A stretch of 64,000 bases of DNA from Laccaria trichodermophora. Its lineage: Eukaryota; Basidiomycota; Agaricomycetes; Agaricales; Hydnangiaceae. The DNA is taken from positions 124,001-188,000 of the forward strand of contig JACTVC010000044.1 in the NCBI GenBank assembly GCA_018417955.1. Direction: 5' to 3'. Made by a program: the position numbers and the translations under genes. Shown one piece after another: positions 23,128 to 34,607 of the stretch (position 1 is the stretch's first letter; every line of letters starts with the position of its first letter). A model generated the notes under the pieces. It was not told where the DNA came from, searched no databases, and saw only the letters and a list, made by a program, of their open reading frames with translations.

Positions 23128-25211
23128 TTATGAGTCCTTACGAGTTTACGAGTAAGACTCATTCTTTATCAACTGAGGACTTAGGCAAAATTTTCATTCA
23201 TTCATTGATTGATTCATTGATTTACCTTTCATCACCGCGGGAACTTTTTCCCTTAAACAAAAAAGCAGCCATAAAATTGGGGGAAATATCTAGAAAATTG
23301 GGAAAAAATATGTAAAAATCAGAATATTGATCAGTAAGTTGGGGAGGCTGTGTTCAGGGTCAATATCTAAATATAGAAATGAGGTAAAAACTCCCAGAAA
23401 ATGAGAAAAAATACCCAAAAATAAAAGTGATATTCTTTGTTGCCATGGTGTTGAAGGGGCTGTGTTCAGGGTCCATATCTAAAAATAGAGACAGCACAAA
23501 AAAGCACTTGGAGCAAATAGCTGGACATTAAAGAAAACATAAAGAAACTTGTAGACAACATTTTCTGGCTATATTTGGGCAGATTGCCATATTTGGAAGT
23601 GTACACTGGACCCTGAACACAGCCTCTACAATATTATAGCAACATTAAAGACCAGAAATGTGATTATATCATCTGACTAGCCTTCTTTCTTATGCAGATA
23701 TTGGTCAAAATACATGACTATTTTCAAAAAGTGTCCAATTTTTTCAGTATTTTGTGTTTTTCTCAATAAGGAATGATCTGTGTGACATTATTTATATATA
23801 TTTGTAAAGCTAAGCAAAGGGGCTACAATTCTTGTTAATAAAGCTAAGTGAGAGGCTGTGTTTCTGGTACCGTGGGAAATTTGACCTGAAAAGGAAATTA
23901 GTGACAGTTTTATAGAGCATGCTGTTATATTTCTCAATGTGGTCACAAAATGTGACTAGCTATCTTCTTTCCTGAGATATATGCAAAGACACCTATTTAT
24001 TCATGTTTTTTTATGTTTTTCTCAATAAAAAAGTCATCTGGTTATATGATTTCAGTTATGAGTCCTTACAAGTTTACGAGTAAGACTCATTCTTTATCAA
24101 CTGAGGACTTAGACAAAATTTTCATTCATTCATTCATTGATTCACCTTTCATCACCGCGGGAACCTTTTCCCTTAAACAGAAAAGCAGCCATAAAATCAG
24201 GAAAAATGACAAGAAAAATGGCAAAAAATATGTAAAAAATCAGAATATTGCTTAGTAAGTTGGGGAGGCTGTGTTCAGGGTTCAGGGTCAATATCTAAAT
24301 ATAGAAACAAGCTAAAAGTTGCCAGAAAATCAGAAAAAATACCCAAAAATCAAGAGGGATCTTCTCTGTTGCCATGGTGTTGAAGGGGCTGTGTTCAGGG
24401 TTCAGGGTCCATATCTAAATATAGAACAAAGTAAGGAAAATGGCTAGCAAATTTAAAAAAAATGAGTAAAAAATCAAAATGATACTTTTTTGTGGCTATA
24501 AGGTATGAGGGGGCTATGTCCAGTGTTCAGGGTCCATATCCAAATATGGAAAATCAAGACAACTATGTAAAAATAGTATCATATTATGCAATGTGACTAT
24601 ATCATCAGACCAGCCTTCTTGCTCTTTGAGATATTGGTCAAAAATGCATGACAATTTCCAAAAAGTGTCCAATTTTTTCAGTATTTTGTGTTTTTCTCAA
24701 TGAGGAATGGTCTGCATGACATTATTTATATATATTTGTAAAGGTAAGGAAAGGGGCTACAATTTTTGTTAATGGAGCTAAGTGAGAGGCTGTGTTTCTG
24801 ATACCGTGGGAATTTTAACCCAAAACGGAAAATTATCACAGATATATAGAGCATGCTATTATAGGTCACAAAATATAATTAACAAGATATATGCAAACAG
24901 GACTGTGGGAATATTTTACCATAAACAGAAAAATAGTTATAAATTTGGGAAAATTTGCTATAAAATCAAAAAAAAAGAAAGGAAAAATAAGAATAGTACA
25001 CATTGTTGCTATGATATTGATGGCTAGACTCAGGGCTCAGGGTCCATTTGCAAATATAGAAGAAAACTCAGAAAATCATAAAGTAATTACATGTTATTGC
25101 AGCTGATGGGATGTCAGAAGGGTGGTCACATGACCAATTTCCAAAATCAAATTTAGAGTCCACAGGAAGGACTCATACATGCCATGCAAAGCACTGGCCC
25201 ACACCCACAAG
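23128..25211 (+). mobile_element. Family 2 (E-type) elements, two left ends and one right end
   Basis: Left ends TTATGAGTCCTTACGAG lie at 23128 and 24056, each with its hairpin partner GAGTAAGACTCAT. A single right end carries AAGGACTCAT at 25167-25176, a GCCA...TGGC hairpin and CACAAG at 25211. The interior repeats the TTCAGGGTCCATATCTAAATAT module. It is non-coding. Near-identical sequence is found at 51148-53900. Confidence 0.8.
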
Positions 25212-25267
25212 TCAAAACATGGATCATCATATCAACAATGCACGGCATAAGTTATTATCGCCCTATT

Positions 25268-26630
25268 TCAGTCCAGATGCATCCTGCTCAACTTCTCCCT
25301 GGTGTTATGCACCTCATCCTCTTCGTATCCAATCTTCCGCTTTAGAGACTGGCTGGCTCGACGTGGTTCAGCGCCTTGGCTCATGCGACGCGCAATACTT
25401 GCATTCTGTTTCTCATAAGTGTTGTTTTGCGTAGAATAATCTGGGGAGGCAGGCTTACTCATAGTGGACTGCAATCTAATAGAGTGATGGCTCAAAGCAC
25501 CACCAGTACCTTGTATTTTTTCTGCTTAAGCGGTATGGCAACAAACGATACCTGCACTTCCACAATGTCTCCTGTTCGTATCTTCGTTGGGTTGATTTCA
25601 TAGTATCTGCAATCTATTGGTTGAATGTATAATTGTTTTATAACTCTATTACTTACCGTATAACACTATTGGATCCTTGTTGCGCTTCATAGTATTCAAC
25701 CTTGTTTTCTTGGAGGTGAACGAATTCGTTGGACAATGCATCGGTAAGTATATTGTCGGGGTCGATTTCAGTGCCGAAGGAAATAGGAGTGTCACTGTTT
25801 ATGTCATGCCGGTCAGTGAAATAGCGGTTGCCCATATCCAACACTTCAAATGTTTCGTAGTAACTGGGAACCCACTCTTCCATGGTGTTGTGGGGTAGCG
25901 ATCTCTCAAAAACATGCTGTATGTCATAAATGTTTTCAATCATGGCAGAAAATTTCATCGCCCCAAGTCCTGTCAAGGCTAACGATTGCTTGATATATCT
26001 TCGCTGCTTTGGCTCACTATGTTATGAGGCTTAAACTTGTTTGGGCATCTGAGCTTAGGATATGCTTACATTTTAAATGGCCGTTTGACTGGTGGGAGGC
26101 TTGAACCACAAATGATACCCTGAATGCGCAGTACGACTTCTTCTCGGTTGTTGTCATTGATGTTGGTCTTTGTGAGCTTCAAGCATCTTGGTCTTTCTAC
26201 CTCTTCTACCGAGCAGAACTCTGACATTCCATTCTCCTGTTATTTCAGTACATCTTGAGTCATCTATAATGCTATATTATTGCTCACCGTATTGAAATAT
26301 GCCAGTTGTACAACTCCTGGGCCCTTGGTTGTTCTAGCATCGATGACAGCCTCAAGTAGATTACCTGTTATATAAAATTAGCGATTCTACATGTCCAGTT
26401 TAGGAGGGTACTTGTGTGCTTCTATCTTGTTGTAAAATGAATCCATCATGGTGAACGATGCAATGCAACTTGTAAAGCGCTTCGGCTACTGAAGTTGGGG
26501 TGAGTACAATCCTCTCCGACAATTTCGGCAAACTTACCGACAGATCTGTAGTAGTCGATGAGCTCTGACAGTGCAATGCAATAGAGGGTGCGATAGTGTC
26601 GGATTTTCTGGCTATAATATTTTCCGGCAT
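25268..26630 (-). CDS. Unrecognised multi-exon gene
   Basis: Supported minus-strand exons, in order: one starting near 26630 (about 70 residues); one around 26288-26358 encoding AVIDARTTKGPGVVQLAYFNT; then 26236-26070, 26016-25657, 25606-25510 and 25468-25268. The introns have GT-AG ends and are 41-53 bp. Recognisable stretches are REEVVLRIQGIICGSSLPPV, YDIQHVFERSLPHNTMEEWV and YYEINPTKIRTGDIVEVQVS, ending in a basic LKRKIGYEEDEV tail. I recall similar proteins repeated in mushroom genomes but cannot name a domain. The 41-bp last intron reads like coding (LLDC) with a TGA, so it may be a decayed exon part. The junction between the first two exons and the true start are uncertain. Confidence 0.6.
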
Positions 26631-26668
26631 TTTTTTGAATTTCCCTGTGGCATTGTTTTATTTGTCAA

Positions 26669-27376
26669 TCTTTCCTCACAGCCATTGTTTGAACCCTGTT
26701 GGAACATGGAGATGCTGTCACTGTCAGAACATGAAGATGCTGCCCCAGAGTAGGTAATTAGCTTGGACCACATTATTATGGAATATAGCACTTTTACCTG
26801 ATAAATTATGCAGCATATACCTACCTTCTTCACACTCCTCTGGTTCTATATCTGTTAGTTGAAGTTGGTTTGAAACCCTTAACTAGTCCTAGGAATGTCT
26901 AATGCAGCTGCCCTTGTGGCGTCAGTTTCCTTGAAGCAGGGTTGTCCTTCTGAATTGACATCAGGGTGTTTGGTATGTTGAATCCAAGTTGAGCATCGTT
27001 GCCCTGGTGGCGTTATTTTGCTTCTCGATCTTTCCTCACAGCTGTCATTGAACCCTGTTGGAACATGGAGACGCTGTCCCTGTCAGAACATGAAGATGCT
27101 GCCCCAGGATAGGTAATTAGCTTGGACCACATTATTATGGAATACTGCACTTTTACCAGATAAATTATGCAGCGTACACCTACCTTCTTCACACTCCTCT
27201 GGTTCCATATCTGTTATGTAGTTGAAGTTGGTTCGAAACCCTTAACTAGTCTTAGGAACGTCTAATGCAGCTACCCTTGTGGCATCAGTTTCCTTTAAGC
27301 AGGGTTGTCCTTCTCAATTGACATCAGGGTGTTTGGTATGTTGAATCCAAGTTGAGCATTGTCGCCACGGCGGCAT
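26669..27376. repeat. 360-bp tandem duplication
   Basis: Two direct copies (about 26669-27014 and 27029-27374) are offset by 360 bp and about 93% alike by eye. Both start TTTCCTCACAG and end near GTTGAGCATYGT. On the minus strand each copy contains GAAASSCSDSDSISMFQQGS or a variant of it, so a Ser/Asp-rich exon may have been duplicated upstream of the gene ending at 25268. A poly-A run follows at 27379. Confidence 0.8.
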
Positions 27377-27738
27377 TGAAAAAAAAAAAAATCCCTTGAT
27401 AGATTGCTTCTGCACCAAATATTAGGAAATAGCGAGTAAAATTGTTCAGTCGGGGAAGGACAGACTGACTGTTCTTTTCTGCCGTCGTTCATATCAACTA
27501 TCAAAGTTCACGTTCTACTTTGTCGCTTCACCATGAGCCTCCATTATCAACAGTCAGGTTTGCATTCCATTTCGAATTTCTTCCATATTTTTGACATGAT
27601 GCACTTAGGACTGTACACAGAGACCAGACTGCCAGCTGTCCCTTTGAATCGACCATCCTTCAGAGGTATTGGTTGAACTTTTTGTCGCATCGGGTATTGG
27701 ACTCACATAGGATTATCTCCCCAGAACTTGAATCACAG

Positions 27739-29143
27739 ATGTCCTCTCCAACCATCTCCTCGCCTTCTGTATCTGATCATGGTTCACCAACTGTGTTGGG
27801 TATGTCGATTTGCCCCTTTATCAACCATTAGATGTTGAATTCTTGTTATCACATAGCATCCATGCCCTTGTTCCGAGATGGGCCTGCCCTTCATACACTT
27901 TTCAGCAATGCAGTTGTGAGAGGCCGAGAGTCGCATTCTTCATCTGAAGCAATGATAACGGATCCAAAGTTGGGTCTCTGGCAAATCACGTCTGAGAAAC
28001 TCCTAGAGATCGGTCAGATGGACCCCGAGCGCTTCCATGAAATCCAGTCTCATGTCCGTGAGTTGGCAGATGTTTATCGTTTGAAAACTAGTATGTTGCA
28101 CTTGTTATTGTCGCTTGTTATTGTTCTGACCGATCATAGTTCCCCAAAATGTGTCTTATGAGTATCCCACAAACATTCTTCTTCATCTGCCACAAGATAT
28201 CCAGAAGATTATTTATGACAACTTGGCCCTTCCGGCATTGCTCTGGTTGTCGAAGTGCTGCCGTTATTTCTGTCATGCAGTCAATGCATATACTATGGCA
28301 CGAATTGAGCGCATTCTGACCTCATTTTCCATCAATCCACACAAGCTTCTGGAAGGCATGGAAGTTTCAGGTGCATTCATTGGAGGGTCTGTCGCCCTTC
28401 TTGCCGTGCTTGCCAATGTCGATGGTTTTGCTCCATATGATCTCAACCTTTATGTACCTGAAGCTCATGCAGATACCTTCACCCGGCGTATTTTATCAGG
28501 TTTCAAATCTGTTGGTGGTCACTCGCCAGTCTACCATCTGAATTCCGCTATCGCTCACGTTGAATGGTACACCTCCAATTTCCATCCCCTCATTCGTGTC
28601 AACGTCATCGCAACCAAGTCCGCATCCCCCTTGGAGGCTCTATTCCATTCTGGCACATCCATTACTATGAACACTATAACTGGCCGAGGAATTTTCACAG
28701 CATACACTGATCTGACACCCAGGAGAATCAGCTTGCTACCATCTGGTTTATCCCTACCCAGTGCCAAAATCTATAATGCTGTTAGAAGCAGATCAGTCTT
28801 GCCTCACAGTGAGGCATATACCATCCTCGCTAACTTCGGTATTTCGGTACCAGTTCCAGCATTGCCTCGGGAGTTGTTGGAGCTTCTTGTCAAAAAGTAT
28901 AAGGCGAGAGTCGGTGTTACCTTTGTTCAGGAGTTAACATCCATCAAGGACCACATCGAGGTCTTTACCCTCCCCCATGTAATCCATATGGACTCCACTG
29001 GACTCCACTGGACTCCACTGGAGTCCAGTGGATTCCAGTGGCCCTCTTACCAGGCCAGATTGGCTGGCAGAATGCCCAGTCCACTGGAGTCCAGTCCAGT
29101 CCAGTCCAGTGGACTCCCACTGGACTGCCAGCCACTTTCCTGA
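27739..29143 (+). CDS. F-box-like protein with NTase-like motif
   Basis: Exons 27739-27799, 27857-28090 and 28140-29143 join in frame (introns 57 and 49 bp). Further short 5' exons from 27533 are possible. After ERFHEIQSHVRELADVYRLK comes an F-box-like segment, LLHLPQDIQKIIYDNLALPA, with LSKCCRYFCHAV. It is followed by GAFIGGSVALLAVL and YDLNLYVPEA, which resembles the GGS...DxD signature of a nucleotidyltransferase fold, with Asn in place of the second Asp. The last 50 or so residues (from HMDSTGLHWT, 28987 on) are encoded by a minisatellite, so the natural C-terminus is lost or altered. F-box proteins usually recruit substrates to SCF ubiquitin ligases; that role is not shown here. Confidence 0.65.
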
Positions 29144-29228
29144 GTCCAGTCCCAGTCCAGTGGACTATGGGTCCAGTCAGAGTCCAGTGGAGTCCAGTGG
29201 AGTCCAGTGGATTGCAGTCATTCCAGTA
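28988..29228. repeat. GTCCAGTGGA minisatellite, left block
   Basis: A degenerate 10-bp unit (TGGACTCCAC / GTCCAGTGGA) in both orientations, overlapping the 3' end of the F-box-like gene. The same unit recurs at 30325-30472 in inverted arrangement, and the edges of the two blocks are inverted relative to each other (CCCCCATGTAATCCATATGG versus its near-complement at 30458-30483). Confidence 0.9.
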
Positions 29229-29450
29229 TATTATTATTATTATATATGAATACTACTAAAAAAGCGAAAATAGACTATACAATATACAAGCTATTCTTAC
29301 AATTTTATTGATCAATGAATGGAAGTGTTATAATTTATGTATAGTGTGGGTCAGTGATAGCTGCAATAAGGATTCATGATTTTGTTCAGTCTGCAGGGTG
29401 AGGTCACGTGACTTACCTGAGGGCGTGCCATATCGTCACATCTTCTATTT
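29229..29450. other. AT-rich link with TTA microsatellite
   Basis: Contains a (TTA)n run at 29229-29245 and no gene. Confidence 0.6.
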
Positions 29451-30222
29451 GCAGCATGGTCACACTTCCGTGACCATCCCATTCCCTTCCACCACCACCA
29501 CCACCACCCTTCACCACTCCCCTCCAACGCCGCCAACGCCAATGCCACCCACGCCAACGCCAACGCCAACGCCGCCACGCCAACGACGCCCGCGCCCACG
29601 CCAACGTGGAAGGACAGGCCAAGAACGAGGGACGGCGCCCATGACGTGGCCACGTCATGGGCCAACGGTATGTATGCCCCACCACCCCAATGCCCCATTC
29701 TCACCACGACAGGCGCCAGCAGCACGCGACAACGACGACGACACACGAGGACAACGACGACACGCGAGGACAACGACACATGACGACGACGACACACGAC
29801 GACGACACGCGACGATGAATACACATGGGGTCGACGACACACCACGACAACGACACGACGACACGCGACAATGAACGAGCACCCACAAAAACCCCACCCC
29901 CACCACACCCGAAAAACAACATGCCCACGAAAAACGACGAGCGCCCACCACCGCCAACGCCAGCGCGGAATGGCGACGAGGGCCCAGCAGCACCACCCTT
30001 CCCCTCCACTCTCTCCCCCTATCACTACCTCATCTCTTCACCACTCCCACTCCCCTCCACTCTCCCCCCTTCACTCCCTCTCCCCCTTTCCCCCCTCCCC
30101 CTTTCCTTGCTCCTCTCTCCCCCCCCCTCCCTTTCCTTCCCCCTTCCCCGCTCCCTCCCCCCTCTATTCATTCCTCTCTTCCCCCTCCCTTTCCCTTTCC
30201 CCTCCCTCCCCCCTCTGTAACA
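29451..30222. repeat. GC-rich low-complexity block
   Basis: Successive simple tracts: CCACCA/CGCCAACGCCAA (29490-29610), CACGACGACGACA (29700-29870), CCACCCCCACC (29880-29990) and CTCCCCCTTCC (29995-30222). Long open frames on all strands here come only from composition. The base composition contrasts sharply with the AT-rich surroundings. Confidence 0.85.
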
Positions 30223-30324
30223 TAGAATCTATGTAAATTTAATTAATTCAATTAATAAATATACTTCAATTTTATTTTTTGTTTTGAAGTCTAAGTTTAG
30301 GAATTCTGGATTAACTTAGGTCTG

Positions 30325-30472
30325 TGGCAGTCCAGTCCAGTCCAGTTTTGTGTTGGGAGAGTCCAGTGGAGTCCAGTCCAGTCCAGTTTTGTGATTTGCA
30401 GTCCAGTCCAGTCCAGTCCAGTCCAGTTTTGTGCTTGCAGTCCAGTGGAGTCCAGTGGAGTCCATGTGGATT
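30325..30472. repeat. GTCCAGTCCA minisatellite, right block
   Basis: Tandem GTCCA/GTGGA units punctuated by AGTTTTGTG. It is the partner of the block at 28988. On the minus strand the block is preceded by YFTIPHIIHMDSTGLHWT, closely like VFTLPHVIHMDSTGLHWT at the 3' end of the F-box-like gene. Confidence 0.85.
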
Positions 30473-31175
30473 ATGTGGGGGATGGTAAAGTACTGGACCA
30501 CATCTGTGGCGAGGATCGGTCTTGCAGCTTTACCCTGCGAACTTCTGCTGATCCCGGATGTGCCTTCTTTCTGTTCAGACCATTTTTGCCCCTTCCTACT
30601 TTGTCGCCAACCATGACCGTCACTCCCGTCATGCCTGAAGTGGCAGAAAATCCAATCCGCTGGAGTGTCGTTACCCCAATGCTCATTTCATGGTGTCTTG
30701 GTGGTTGTAAATGTGCTGGTAATGGCATTAGGCTCCCGAGGGTGGTGTCCAGCGTTCCCACCAATTGCGTATCATAGATGGCATGCTCTTCTTTGTTTAT
30801 GAATATTTTAATTGAATGGGCTTGTGCAAAGTTAACAAAGTTGTGTTCATAACGAAATGCTGCGAGCGCTATCATCGCAGGCACTTGTGGGGTACAAATG
30901 GGGTGGAATTCATCTGCTACCCTTGTTTTTTTTACACCCCTTCTGATGTCTGAAACCGTTTTAGGCTCGATCAACTGCAGATTCTACGCTTCCCTCGGGA
31001 ATTCTCTCATTGCAGGGTCTAACACCTCTAGCATTTTCAACGAAATACAGGGTTTCCAGGTCCAACCTCCTTGATTCCCCTCTCCGTTTCAGTTCTATCG
31101 TTTTTGTGTAAATTAAATTTTGTGTCCTATAAAAAAAGGATTGTTTCTCACTTCTGCTTTTCAATCTTCGCTTCA
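30471..31175 (-). pseudogene. Unrecognised coding remnant, minus strand
   Basis: Two adjoining minus-strand frames read like coding sequence: RRLDLETLYFVENARG with CNERIPEGSV (31080-30965), then FRYEHNFVNFAQAHSIKIFI and TLGSLMPLPAHLQPP (30890-30690). The frames do not join cleanly, and the 3' end runs into the minisatellite. It lies head to head with the gene at 31185. I do not recognise a domain. A multi-exon gene remains possible. Confidence 0.4.
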
Positions 31176-31184
31176 ACAAAGATC

Positions 31185-33753
31185 ATGGTTTCCACTCGTC
31201 ACAAGAAGGCTGCAATTTCTGCTGAGTTTATCGAAGACTCAGATGAGTCCGATGGGAACAAGACTTATCAGGAGGAAGAGTACGTTTCTTCACACTTTTC
31301 TTGTTTGCAGTCACTTACCCACCGAACTCTATTCAAGTTCATCAGATGAGTGTGGTGGAGAGGATGATGACGAGGAGGAGGAGGAGGAGGAGGAGGAGGC
31401 AGAGTCAGTCACTCTTTTCTTCCAACATTTGCCTTATCTAACTTCGCTTTCTGTTTAGAATGAGTGAGCCAGAGATTGTAGAGGTGCCAACAACCCCACG
31501 TAAACGTGGGAGACCTTGCAAGGCCCCTGCCGCTATGCCTACCCCTGCGAAGTTTGTTATTTGCATCTATATTATCAAAAATCTAACTGTTGTGTGCAGA
31601 GGGAAAAAGCAACCGATTGACGAGGTCGCGGCTTCTGATTCGGATGGACCTTTCATCGCAAGGTATGTTAGTATGACATTATCTCCTTATATTTATGGCT
31701 CACCTCAAAATCTCCAGTCCCATTCACAACAGTCCAAAGAAGCCCTGTGTAGCTCCCTCCGCGACTAAGAAGCCTCCCACCACGCCATTGAAAGCAACCC
31801 CAGTGAAGGTGGCAACTAAGGCAGCTTCTCCCACTAAGCTCAAGACCACTCCAGCGGTGAATAATAAGTCAACCTCTCCCAGCAAGGCGGCTTCAGCTAA
31901 GCAGAGTAAAGTGTATGTCAACCTTTGCCCGCTCAATCTCCTATATAGAATTGTTGATTGTATCATTACTCTAGCACTGCCATCAACGAAGATGATGACG
32001 AACTAGAACAGGAATCCGTGGACAGCGACGATCCAAGGTATTTTTGTATATTCATTCCAAGGCTATCTTATGGAAACATATGTTATGGGGTTTAGTGAAC
32101 TTGGAAACGAATCACCAACGCCCACAGGAAAAAAGTATGTCACCTTTCCTTTTTTCTTTAATTTGAATGCCAATTAAATGCTTCACTTTAGAAATAAGAC
32201 CCGGCAACTTGTCTTTGATTCCTCAGTGTACGCTTGACTTATTTCATGAAGTAGAAGGTGATCGTCTCCAATTTTGTTCCAGGTTGAAGGCGAAAGGGAG
32301 TGTCCAAGCATACAAGAAGAAGAAAGGTGCTTAAGATGTTTTCCATAACGATGCCACAATGTCAGACGATGAGATCACGTTCGTGCTCTGTTTGAGTTTA
32401 TTCTCTCTCATCCATGTTGACCCAATATCAGTGAAAAAAAGGTTGTTTTTTTAGAAGATGTTGACCGCGATCCACCTGCTAGGCAATTATTTCAACTTCT
32501 TTTACTTGAATTTACTCTGATTCTCAACCCTAGTTATCCCAAGCTGTCGAAGTGTCATGTATCTGCTCCAGATCTTGTTGACCCTCTTCTTGAAAGTTCC
32601 TACAAGAAGCTGACCAAGTTGCCTGGGCAAGTCAATTAGCATTGACGTGTCATCATACATCTTACTTTGAATCTAGCGGCCTGAAGTTTATCTCCTGGAA
32701 AGGAGATGCCAACAAAGAAGATGAGGATGGAAATGGGATGATACTCTTCTCAAGTATTTAAACCATCCATCCTGACATTGATTTGAAGTATATCCTCTTT
32801 TCTTTTTTCATAAACGGTATACTTATACTTAGTTTTGCAGGTATGTCAAAGGGCTGGTGACCTTTGAGAAAGACTATAGTCTGAACGTTATCAACCTTTC
32901 TCGTATTGATCCATCGCTTCTTGTCAGTAAGAAGACACCTGGTCAAACAAAAGGGGGGCCTATGGTGTTTATACGAGATTGCAAGACCCCTGCCTTGTGC
33001 GTAACGCTTGGAATCATTGCCGACGACCAGACAGCTTCACCTCGTCAACGTTACGGTGGAGATAAAGAGGTCAAGTTCATTACCACAAAGCTTCTCGCAT
33101 ATGAGTATGAGAGAATGGTCGCCGTCCTTTGCATGGTTCATGGAAAAGAGTCTGTTAGGGTACAGCTTGCCGATAGCACCCTAACCTTTTCCACACATTC
33201 TGCAGGTAAGTATTTCTTGACTTTCTTGTATGCGTTACTTCTTATCATTTCTACCAGAGGTGAACTCCGGTTCTTCTCCTGTCAAAGGATTTGCAACTGT
33301 TCGCAGCCGTGCAACTATGACCAACAATACTCCAGATCGTAAGTACCGCTACTCGTCGTTAGGCCCGCATGACTCGGGTAAGAAAATCGCTCCAATCTTT
33401 TAGTTTCCGCCGATAACTGATGGCTTATAGTCCCCATTTTGGATGGTCGAACCAAACACATAAAAATGCCCTCTGGCCTGGGTTCGGTTGAAAAAGACCT
33501 CCCATTGTTTGGTCGTCAAGTCCCCACTGGTTCCATCGCACTCATTGGATATACGGTTGGGTCCTATAACTCTAAGGCAAATCCTAAAGACATATCTCTA
33601 TCCATGAACGTGCTATGGGTTGCCGTACTGGCAGCTAGCGAAGACACTTTGCAAGTCTCACATCATCTTTCTGTTATATTCGTCCTCATCATTGCATTTC
33701 AGGTAGCCCTACACTTCTCAGTCTCTTTTATGATGATCCAGTCTTTAGGATGA
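31185..33753 (+). CDS. Unrecognised many-exon gene, possibly inactivated
   Basis: Roughly fourteen small exons with 45-65 bp introns. The first is 31185-31288 (MVSTRHKKAAISAEFIEDSD), followed by an acidic poly-Glu exon, MSEPEIVEVPTTPRKRGRPC (AT-hook-like RGRPC), a Lys/Pro/Ala-rich exon (31719-31916) and short acidic exons. The best-conserved-looking part is 32842-33210 (VKGLVTFEKDYSLNVINLSR, then DKEVKFITTKLLAYEYERMV) and 33431-33660 (LDGRTKHIKMPSGLG, LPLFGRQVPTGSIALIGYTV). An in-frame TAA at 32758-32760 falls in an exon just before TIHPDIDLK; unless spliced out it truncates the protein. A nuclear role is inferred only from composition. Confidence 0.5.
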
Positions 33754-33943
33754 TGGAAGCCATGGAGTAATTTTGGTTTTTTTGACTTATGCGATATTCA
33801 ACTATGGCCAGTTTACGTCCCCCCTCCCATATACAACTTTATCGCACACTCTGGTACTCAACTACCATACATATTCCTATACCTTCTCTTATGTTCTGCC
33901 AACAATTGACTCAATAAATGGTCGCTGTTCAATTGTATTCAAC

Positions 33944-34527
33944 TAGTGTTTGAAAGTCCGGTTCGGTCCGGTTTTTTGATGCCCAGGGGCGTTAACCGTA
34001 ACCGTAACCGGTCTGCATTTTCCCCAGAAGTCAAAAGACCAGACCGGACTGCAAAAAGACCGCAGACTGCAGTTTTTTGCGGTCTATAGACCGGTTTCGG
34101 TCTGCATCGGTTTTAACTGGTTTATGACCGGTCTTTAGGCCAATATTTTAAAATTATTAATCGGTAAATTTATTAACATTTTTAATAGCTTCAAAACGAG
34201 CCCAAGAACGTTAAATTCCGTTAAGAATTGGTGCTTCTATAAAATAAGTCTGGTACATCTATTATTCCCCAAAGTAATTTACATTTTAATTCATATCTCT
34301 CTCGTTTTTTTACCAAATCGTACGTTCTTGGGTGCGTTTTAAAGGGTATTTAAGGGGCTATAAAAGACCGGTCCAAACCGGTCAAAACCGGTTCACGTTA
34401 ACCGGTCTTTTTGCGGTCTTTACATTTCAAAAATAAAAGACCGTAACCGCAGGTCCGGTCTTTTGCGGTCTTGGTCCGGTCTGGTTACGGTCTTTTTCCA
34501 GTCACAAGACTGGACTTCCAAACACTA
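33944..34527. mobile_element. hAT-like MITE with 8-bp TSD
   Basis: A 584-bp element bounded by perfect 8-bp duplications TATTCAAC (33936-33943 and 34528-34535). Its termini are TAGTGTTTGAAAGTCC and GGACTTCCAAACACTA, one mismatch apart. The interior is full of CCGGTC/GACCGG and AAAGACCG words arranged as subterminal repeats on both sides. There is no coding capacity. An 8-bp TSD and TAGTG-type ends are typical of hAT elements. Confidence 0.9.
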
Positions 34528-34607
34528 TATTCAACATCGCTCTCCTTGTTTGCCAAAACTTGGCAGAGTTGAAGCTTATGTCCATTCCATCGGCTCAGCC
34601 TAGTGAG

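Noticed and set aside
29351..30236. Long overlapping ORFs on both strands
   Set aside because: Produced by CCA, CGA and CTCCC low-complexity tracts; no domain and no codon-like bias.
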